From Roseivirga sp. (GTDB taxonomy: Bacteria > Bacteroidota > Bacteroidia > Cytophagales > Cyclobacteriaceae), in contig JAAWWF010000011.1 of the NCBI GenBank assembly GCA_021404565.1, forward strand, positions 62,001-126,000: a stretch of 64,000 nucleotides of DNA, in the 5' to 3' direction. Made by a program: the position numbers and the translations under genes. Positions 58,421-64,000 of the stretch are shown in pieces; the stretch's first letter is position 1, and each line of letters starts with the position of its first letter. The notes beneath the pieces were generated by a model. That model worked only from the letters and a program-made list of their open reading frames with translations, was not told the origin of the DNA and did no database searches.

Positions 58421-59851
58421 ATGAAAAAAGTATTTTCGATATATATACTGATCGCGTTTTTAGGATTTACAGCGTGTGAAGATTTAGAGTTTCTGGAACC
58501 AAAACCAGAAGATAGATTAACAAGGGAAATTGCCCTTGGTGATTTGAACGGTGTGGCTGGTCACGTAGCTCGTGGTTACCACAGGCTTCATAGCAACTTC
58601 GGTTGGTATGGTCAAAACTTCATGTTAAATGGTGATGCTTTGGCTGACAATGTTGACTTGTTGAATAACACAGGTCGTTATGTAGGACAACTGGTAAACG
58701 CTGCCAGAACTACATATAACATTTATGGTGCGGCTTATCAGATAATTAATGATGAGAATATCGCACTGGAAGTATTGCCTGAGTTGGCAAGTGAAGATCC
58801 TGCAAGAGCTCAGCTTTTGGAAGGTCAGGCAAAATTTGCAAGAGCTCTTGCCTATTTTGATCTTGCCAGAGTTTATGGTTATGAGCCTGGTCAGGAAGTA
58901 GGCGGTTTTAACCTTGCGGTTGCTATTACTCCTGGTGCTGTTTTGGGTACTTCTAACATTGAAGAATGGCCAAGAAATACCAATGTTGAAGTATACACTC
59001 AAATCAAATCTGATTTGCAGGATGCTATCAACCTGTTGCCTGCGGAAGGTGCTGCTTCAAGTTCACCATACTTGCCTTCAAGAACTGCTGCTAAAGCATT
59101 CCTGGCAAGAGTGAACCTTTATGAGGGAAGCTACGCTACTGCTGCTCAATTGGCAGAAGAAGTAATGGCTGAGACTGGTGCAACTTTGACTACGGCAGCT
59201 AATCACTTAGCCTCTTGGGCAACTGCACAGCACCCTGAAGCTATCTTCTCCTTGAATATTTCTAGCCTTGACTGGGGAACGGTAACTGGTGTGAACAGCT
59301 CTTTGGCAACCATCACCAATACAAACGACCCTTCAAGAGGTTTGAACTCTGCGCAGGGTGTATTGAGAGCTTCTGTTGAGTTGTTGGCTTCTTTCGAAGC
59401 TGGTGACATCAGAAGAGATCTTTGGGTAAACCCAACAGGACCAGATTTATGGGAAGGTAGAAAGTGGAATGGAGAGCTTGGCGGTTTCCGTGAGCATATT
59501 CCAATCATGAGATACTCAGAGATTCTATTGATTGCTGCTGAAGGCAGAGCTCGTTCAGGTAACGATGCGGCTGGATTGGCTCACGTGAATATGCTGAGAG
59601 CTAATCGTGGTCTTACTGCTTCTACCGCTACTGGTGGTGCTCTTACTACCCTCATCCTCGATGAGAGAAGAAAAGAGTTCGTATTGGAAGGCCAGAGATG
59701 GTTCGACCTGAAAAGACTGGGACTGGCTATTCCTAAAGCTGCGGCTCAAGGTGGAGTAGCATTACCTTATACTGATTTCAGAGTGTTGGCTAACATACCT
59801 GACGGTGCGTTGAGCAATAACACTTTGCTGACTCAGAATCCAGGCTATTAA
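58421..59851 (+). CDS. susD-like: SusD/RagB-family nutrient-binding lipoprotein
   Basis: A 476-residue surface lipoprotein, lipobox ALGF-TAC-EDLEF (signal IAFLGFTAC). It forms a lid on the SusC channel and binds the substrate. TPR-like SusD motifs: GDALADNVDLLNNTGRYVGQ, EGQAKFARALAYFDLARVYG, PSRTAAKAFLARVNLYEGSY, and YSEILLIAAEGRARSGNDAA, then DERRKEFVLEGQRWFDLKRL, the hallmark C-terminal box. Starts at ATG 58421 (the ATG 9 bp upstream is less likely). Shares the operon with the transporter and a Calx-beta-like lipoprotein. Confidence 0.96.
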   Translation: MKKVFSIYILIAFLGFTACEDLEFLEPKPEDRLTREIALGDLNGVAGHVARGYHRLHSNFGWYGQNFMLNGDALADNVDLLNNTGRYVGQLVNAARTTYNIYGAAYQIINDENIALEVLPELASEDPARAQLLEGQAKFARALAYFDLARVYGYEPGQEVGGFNLAVAITPGAVLGTSNIEEWPRNTNVEVYTQIKSDLQDAINLLPAEGAASSSPYLPSRTAAKAFLARVNLYEGSYATAAQLAEEVMAETGATLTTAANHLASWATAQHPEAIFSLNISSLDWGTVTGVNSSLATITNTNDPSRGLNSAQGVLRASVELLASFEAGDIRRDLWVNPTGPDLWEGRKWNGELGGFREHIPIMRYSEILLIAAEGRARSGNDAAGLAHVNMLRANRGLTASTATGGALTTLILDERRKEFVLEGQRWFDLKRLGLAIPKAAAQGGVALPYTDFRVLANIPDGALSNNTLLTQNPGY

Positions 59852-59866
59852 TCCTAAAAGAGAACA

Positions 59867-60703
59867 ATGATGAAAAAGAATAAATTAATATATCTGTTGC
59901 TGGGTTTTGTGCTTGCGTTTTCTGCATGTGATGAACCTGGTTCTGAAATTCTATGGGACTTGTCTTTCCTTGAATTGGATGCTGCTACTACGGCAAGTGG
60001 ATCGAACACATATACATATCTCAGAGTAAATGATGGTGTGAACGTACCCAGTGGATTCCAGGTGAATCTGGCATCAGCACCGCTGAGTCAGGCTACTAAT
60101 GTTACTTTTGAAATAGTAGCTGCTACAACCACTGCCATTGAAAATGTGCATTATGTAGTGAACTCTACTAGTTTAACTATTCCTGCTGGCGAGAATATCG
60201 CCACTTTACCTATCGATATTATTGACGATGGTATCAATGCAGGTGAGCAGTTGAACTTGGATATCAGACTTGTTTCTGCCGATGTTGAAATCGGAAACGG
60301 TTTCGGTCAGGCGGTTCACACAATTCAGATTACTTGTATTTCTGATATTGCCGGAACTTTCTCTACCAGTGCTACTGGTGATGTAGGTGATGGAAGCGGT
60401 GGATCTGCTGGTACTTACGGACCAATTACTTCTTCTGTAACATTCACTGAAACTTCTACTGACGGTATCTACGATGTAAGCGACCTTTCTTTCGGAATGT
60501 ACGCTCAGATTTACGCAGATAACACTCCTGTAACAGGTAGACTTCAGGATGTATGTGATGCCTTGACTGACTTAGGTGATACTGACAGATTTGGTGATCC
60601 ATTTACTGTAACAGGTACAAGAGTAGCTGCCTCTGGCGTAATTACACTTACCTGGAGCAATACTTGGGGTGATACTGGTACAGTAACCCTGACTCCTCAA
60701 TAA
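59867..60703 (+). CDS. Calx-beta/DUF4843-like surface lipoprotein
   Basis: A 278-residue lipoprotein, with a lipobox (LAFSAC-DEP). N-terminal part beta-rich and resembling Calx-beta or DUF4843 modules: YLRVNDGVNVPSGFQVNLAS, VHYVVNSTSLTIPAGENIAT, and IIDDGINAGEQLNLDIRLVS. The C-terminal half (FSTSATGDVGDGSGGSAGTY and onwards) is a Gly/Thr-rich beta domain. Third gene of the SusCD operon; such proteins act as extra surface-exposed substrate-binding lipoproteins (surface glycan- or peptide-binding). The natural ligand is unknown. A strong terminator follows 29 bp after the stop. Confidence 0.8.
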   Translation: MMKKNKLIYLLLGFVLAFSACDEPGSEILWDLSFLELDAATTASGSNTYTYLRVNDGVNVPSGFQVNLASAPLSQATNVTFEIVAATTTAIENVHYVVNSTSLTIPAGENIATLPIDIIDDGINAGEQLNLDIRLVSADVEIGNGFGQAVHTIQITCISDIAGTFSTSATGDVGDGSGGSAGTYGPITSSVTFTETSTDGIYDVSDLSFGMYAQIYADNTPVTGRLQDVCDALTDLGDTDRFGDPFTVTGTRVAASGVITLTWSNTWGDTGTVTLTPQ

Positions 60704-60727
60704 GAACATTGAAACTTAATCAATATG

Positions 60728-60758
60728 AAAAACCTCCGACATTGTCGGAGGTTTTTTT
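60728..60758 (+). terminator. Terminator of the SusCD operon
   Basis: CCTCCGAC (60733-60740) pairs with GTCGGAGG (60744-60751) around ATT, flanked by A and T runs: a complete intrinsic terminator. Confidence 0.92.
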
Positions 60759-60852
60759 ATGCACTCTGTTTAAATTTAGAGTTAACTTATAAACTGAATC
60801 AAAAGCTGTAACATCTGAGCATTTAGCAGTTTTAAGATAAGACTATAATACT

Positions 60853-63800
60853 ATGAGGAATTTGATAACATGTGTTTGCCTGTTTTTGTCAGTAATGGCA
60901 GTGGCGCAAACAACCGAAAGTGCCAGGATACAACAAGTTGAAGAGATGAAAGCATCTCTGAAAGTATCTGAGGAAGCCAGAAAACTAAGAGTACAAAAGT
61001 ACCTTGAAGAACATAAGGATATCAAAAAGGTCACCTATCTGGAGGATGGGAGTGTTGTATTGCTTTATGATATAGTTAACGGTCGCCCAAGCTATGACGC
61101 ACCTTATAACAAAGGCGCAGCTGAGACTGTTGGTACTGACCAGTTGAGGACAGGTGGTTCATTGGGAGTAAATCTTACCGGAAAAGATATGAAAGTTGGT
61201 GTGTGGGATGGTGGATATGCCAGAGACACACACGTAGAATATAATGGCCGTATTCTGACGGGTGATGGAAATGAATTTGGAGTCAGTAATCATGCTACCC
61301 ATGTAATGGGCACCATTTTGGCGTCTGGAGTAAACGCCAATGCGAAGGGTATGGCATCTGAAGCAATTGGTATTTCCTATGGTTTCAACAATGATATCAC
61401 AGAAATGACGGCAGTGGCAACTACCGCTACTGGAAATCTGATCATGTCAAATCATTCTTATGGTACAGTCACTGGCTGGCGCAATGGGAGTTGGAATGGA
61501 GATCCTAGTATCAGTAATGATGAGGATTGGAGATTTGGTTTCTATACAAGTCGCGCTAAGCAGTGGGATGATCTGGCTTTTGCTGCACCTTATTATACAA
61601 TTGTGAAATCTGCTGGAAATGACCGGGGGGACTCGGGAGATGGAAGTCACCCAGCCGATGGTCCCTATGATATTATTTCAACTTATGGGACTGCTAAAAA
61701 TATCATTACAGTTGGAGCCATTCAAAAATTGAACGGAGGCTACACTAGTGCAGAGAATGTGCAAATGAGTAGTTTTAGTGGCTGGGGACCTACCGATGAT
61801 GGTAGAATCAAACCAGATATTGTAGGAGCAGGGGTGGCTATCAATTCAGCTTACTCCAGCTCGGATGATGCTTATGGTAACTTACAGGGGACCTCTATGT
61901 CTGCCCCTAATGTGACTGGTTCTCTTCTTTTATTGCAAGAATTGCATGCCAGACTTAATGGAGGTAATTACATGAGGTCTGCAACACTTAAATCACTGAT
62001 ATTCCAAACTGTCAATGAAGCGGGTACTATTGGCCCGGACTACGTATTTGGTTGGGGCGTATTGAATGCGGAAGCAGCCAGTCGGATTTTAATCGAGCAG
62101 AATAACGTGAATAAGGTGGTAAGAGAGCTCACACTAACCGATGGAGAAACTTACGAATTGTCCATTGACCCTGCTCCCGGTACAGAGGTAAAGGCTACGA
62201 TTGTTTGGACTGACCCATCAGGGACACCAGTTGAACCGTCCTTAGATCCTCAAGACTTGATGCTGGTAAATGATCTGGATATGAGAATAAGCAGCACGTC
62301 TGAAAGTTTTATGCCCTGGATATTAAACCCGGCAGTACCGGGGGGAGCTGCGACAACAGGAGATAATTTTAGAGATAATGCTGAACAAGTCGTTGTCAGT
62401 TCTGCGGATGGATCTCCTCTGACCCTGACGATTAATCATAAAGGTGCGCTTGAAGGAGGTTCTCAACATTTCTCTCTGGTATTGACTTACACACCTGACA
62501 ACGCTACTGATCGATACTATTGGGTGGGAACTGACGGAGGTAACTGGAATGATGGTGCCAACTGGTCGCTCTCCAGTGGTGGACAAGTAGCTAATGCGGT
62601 TCCTGATGCTTCTTCGGATGTCGTTTTTGATGAAAACTCATTCAATTCTGATAATGCTATTGATGTTTCAATCCCGGCCAATGTAGAGATTAACTCTCTT
62701 ACATGGTTGGCTTCTGAGGCAGCTACCTTCGATTTACAAAACTTTGAAGTTGCCGTAACAGGTGATCTGATCTTTGCTAATGGAACTACCAACGTTCCTT
62801 CAGGTAAATTCGTTTTTAAAGACGGGCCTGCAGAAGCGTCCAGAATCGTAAGTAATGGCGTAGACTTGTCAAATGTGGAGTTCCTTGTTGAATCCACCAA
62901 TACGGCCTGGTCTTTGGTTGGAGATTTTAGTCTCAAGTCCATAGAGGTTACTTCTGGTAGCTTTTCAGCAAACAACTCTGCTCTGACAGTGGGTAGCTTA
63001 ACCCATACCGGAAATGGAACGGCTAGTATTTCTTTTGAAAATTCTGCCGTTGAGATCACCGGAACCCTGAATCTGGATCCGGAAAACCTCACCTTTAATG
63101 ACAACGGGGCAACCTTTACCCTGTTGGGTACTAATACCCAATGGACCACTACAGGCATGAGTGTAACCGGTAAATTGATGGTGCCTGGAACGGCAAGCAT
63201 CAATGGCACAGGTAATAGTTTTGCAGATGTAAGTGTTCCTGATGCAGGTTCTTTGCTCATAATGGAAGATGTATCCGTAAATGATATGAATCTTGACCCG
63301 GGAGCTAGTCTGCTTTTTGGTTCTGAGAAGGTATTAACCGTTGTGAACGACCTTCTGGCTACCGGTACGGCCGAAAAACTGATCAATCTGACGGGCATCG
63401 CTGAAAACTCTGGTGTCATTACCATGGATGGCCATAGGAAAGTATGTCTGGATTTCTTAAACATTACAAAACTCTCCGTTGCCGGTAGTGCATCTGTAAC
63501 CGCAGGAACCAATAGTACCCTCACCAATGCTGATAGCTGGTCTACGGTAAGCTGTGAAAATGTATTATTTTCTGACTTTAGCTTTCAGTATGGTTGTGTC
63601 AACTCGACCGCCCAGTTCACAGATTTGAGCTCTGGTGCTATTTCTGGCTGGAGTTGGAACTTTGGAGCAGGTAGCTCCTCTACAGATCAAAATCCTGTGA
63701 CTGTGTTTACTCAGGAAGGTGCTGTAGATGTTACACTAGATGTTACAGATGGTAGTGACACTAAGACTTTCACTCAAGAATTGAACATCGTGGCAAACAC

Positions 63801-64000
63801 CCTTAGTGCCGGAAATGAGGTGGTAGATAACAATGGTGTACTCGCAAGTAGAGATGCTGCTACCGCTTATCAATGGTATAGGGACGGTGAAATCATAGAT
63901 GGTGCAACCAACAGAACATATAATACACAAGGAGTAGGAGGTATTTACCTTGTGGCGACTTTTGACGAAACCTGTAATATAAGATCAGATGAGAAGTTAG
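60853..64000 (+). CDS. Secreted S8 subtilase with repeat domains, C-terminus outside the window
   Basis: The frame opens at ATG 60853 with a signal peptide (LFLSVMAVAQ-TTE) and stays open to the window edge (1,049 residues seen). The catalytic triad of subtilisin is Asp119 (KVGVWDGG), His147 (SNHATHVMGT) and Ser348 (GTSMSAP), with Asn of SAGNDRG for the oxyanion. After the protease domain (to about 420) comes a beta sandwich (ELSIDPAPGTEVKATIVWTD), a long region of beta-strand repeats (YWVGTDGGNWNDGANWSLSS and on, 560-880), a PKD domain (FSFQYGCVNSTAQFTDLSS, ISGWSWNFGAGSS) and an Ig-like part (YQWYRDGEIIDGATNRTYN). The architecture fits secretion by the type IX pathway, whose C-terminal signal would lie past the window. 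Antisense frames here are shadows. Confidence 0.92.
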   Translation, partial: MRNLITCVCLFLSVMAVAQTTESARIQQVEEMKASLKVSEEARKLRVQKYLEEHKDIKKVTYLEDGSVVLLYDIVNGRPSYDAPYNKGAAETVGTDQLRTGGSLGVNLTGKDMKVGVWDGGYARDTHVEYNGRILTGDGNEFGVSNHATHVMGTILASGVNANAKGMASEAIGISYGFNNDITEMTAVATTATGNLIMSNHSYGTVTGWRNGSWNGDPSISNDEDWRFGFYTSRAKQWDDLAFAAPYYTIVKSAGNDRGDSGDGSHPADGPYDIISTYGTAKNIITVGAIQKLNGGYTSAENVQMSSFSGWGPTDDGRIKPDIVGAGVAINSAYSSSDDAYGNLQGTSMSAPNVTGSLLLLQELHARLNGGNYMRSATLKSLIFQTVNEAGTIGPDYVFGWGVLNAEAASRILIEQNNVNKVVRELTLTDGETYELSIDPAPGTEVKATIVWTDPSGTPVEPSLDPQDLMLVNDLDMRISSTSESFMPWILNPAVPGGAATTGDNFRDNAEQVVVSSADGSPLTLTINHKGALEGGSQHFSLVLTYTPDNATDRYYWVGTDGGNWNDGANWSLSSGGQVANAVPDASSDVVFDENSFNSDNAIDVSIPANVEINSLTWLASEAATFDLQNFEVAVTGDLIFANGTTNVPSGKFVFKDGPAEASRIVSNGVDLSNVEFLVESTNTAWSLVGDFSLKSIEVTSGSFSANNSALTVGSLTHTGNGTASISFENSAVEITGTLNLDPENLTFNDNGATFTLLGTNTQWTTTGMSVTGKLMVPGTASINGTGNSFADVSVPDAGSLLIMEDVSVNDMNLDPGASLLFGSEKVLTVVNDLLATGTAEKLINLTGIAENSGVITMDGHRKVCLDFLNITKLSVAGSASVTAGTNSTLTNADSWSTVSCENVLFSDFSFQYGCVNSTAQFTDLSSGAISGWSWNFGAGSSSTDQNPVTVFTQEGAVDVTLDVTDGSDTKTFTQELNIVANTLSAGNEVVDNNGVLASRDAATAYQWYRDGEIIDGATNRTYNTQGVGGIYLVATFDETCNIRSDEKL

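Noticed and set aside
62517-63527. A 336-codon open frame on the minus strand inside the S8 protease gene
   Set aside because: It is antisense to a clear multidomain protein, has no domain-like pattern and lies in repetitive beta-strand coding DNA; its openness reflects codon bias of the plus strand.
1-64000. CRISPR array, prophage, restriction-modification or other known defence locus
   Set aside because: No regularly spaced repeats, cas genes, phage structural genes or restriction enzymes were seen; the lone methyltransferase at 42771 lacks DNA-methylase motifs.

Overview
The window is a chromosomal segment from a Bacteroidota bacterium, most probably a marine-type member of the order Cytophagales (Fulvivirga/Roseivirga/Marivirga-like). 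The evidence is a SusC/SusD pair, two DUF5916 barrels, DUF4924, HYC_CC_PP and DUF3347 proteins, PadR-linked permeases with a permease-prefix domain, a modular S8 protease of type IX-secretion style, and promoters of the Bacteroidota type (TTTG-N19-TAnnTTTG). The genus is an inference; no rRNA gene is present.

Layout. 1-10.3 kb: a partial lipoprotein gene diverges from a heavy-metal efflux operon: HYC_CC_PP protein, CusA-type RND pump, exported acetolactate-decarboxylase-like protein, TolC/CusC channel, propeller lipoprotein, CusB-type adaptor with metal-binding and DUF3347 domains, and a free DUF3347 lipoprotein. 10.4-12.7 kb: an unknown lipoprotein, two large hairpin elements, and DinB and GNAT genes. 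12.8-18.5 kb: a PadR repressor with twin palindromic operators and two paralogous MacB/FtsX permeases. 18.5-26.8 kb: a minus-strand block of two amidohydrolases, an unknown 594-aa/131-aa pair, gamma-glutamyltransferase and a LiaF-like membrane protein. 26.8-27.4 kb: tRNA-Leu(GAG) followed by a small GIY-YIG gene and a second, damaged copy of the tRNA tail.

27.9-33.2 kb is the most unusual region: an outer-membrane barrel with Ig-like ends, a PapD-like periplasmic chaperone, and two related exported beta-rich subunits separated by a strong hairpin. I read it as a candidate chaperone-usher-like surface-fibre system of a kind not normally described in Bacteroidota. 33.2-37.2 kb: M42 peptidase, a complete IS4-family element with terminal repeats and a 10-bp target duplication but a frameshifted transposase, CrcB, a small membrane protein, and an ACP phosphodiesterase apparently starting at ATT. 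37.2-42.5 kb: tandem DUF5916 paralogs sharing an upstream GGTTACC-type motif.

42.7-49.7 kb: methyltransferase, prolidase-like amidohydrolase, beta-lactamase-family hydrolase, membrane-anchored AraC regulator, DUF4924 protein and 6-bladed propeller lipoprotein. 49.8-55.1 kb: lepA, folD, queE and an OmpA/PD40 protein. 55.4-60.7 kb: SusC, SusD and a Calx-beta-like lipoprotein, closed by a strong terminator. From 60.85 kb to the window end: an incomplete S8 subtilase with PKD-type repeats.

Functional threads are metal efflux across both membranes, peptide and dipeptide use (GGT, M42, three amidohydrolases, S8 protease, SusCD) and surface structures. No CRISPR array, rRNA operon, prophage or plasmid origin was seen.
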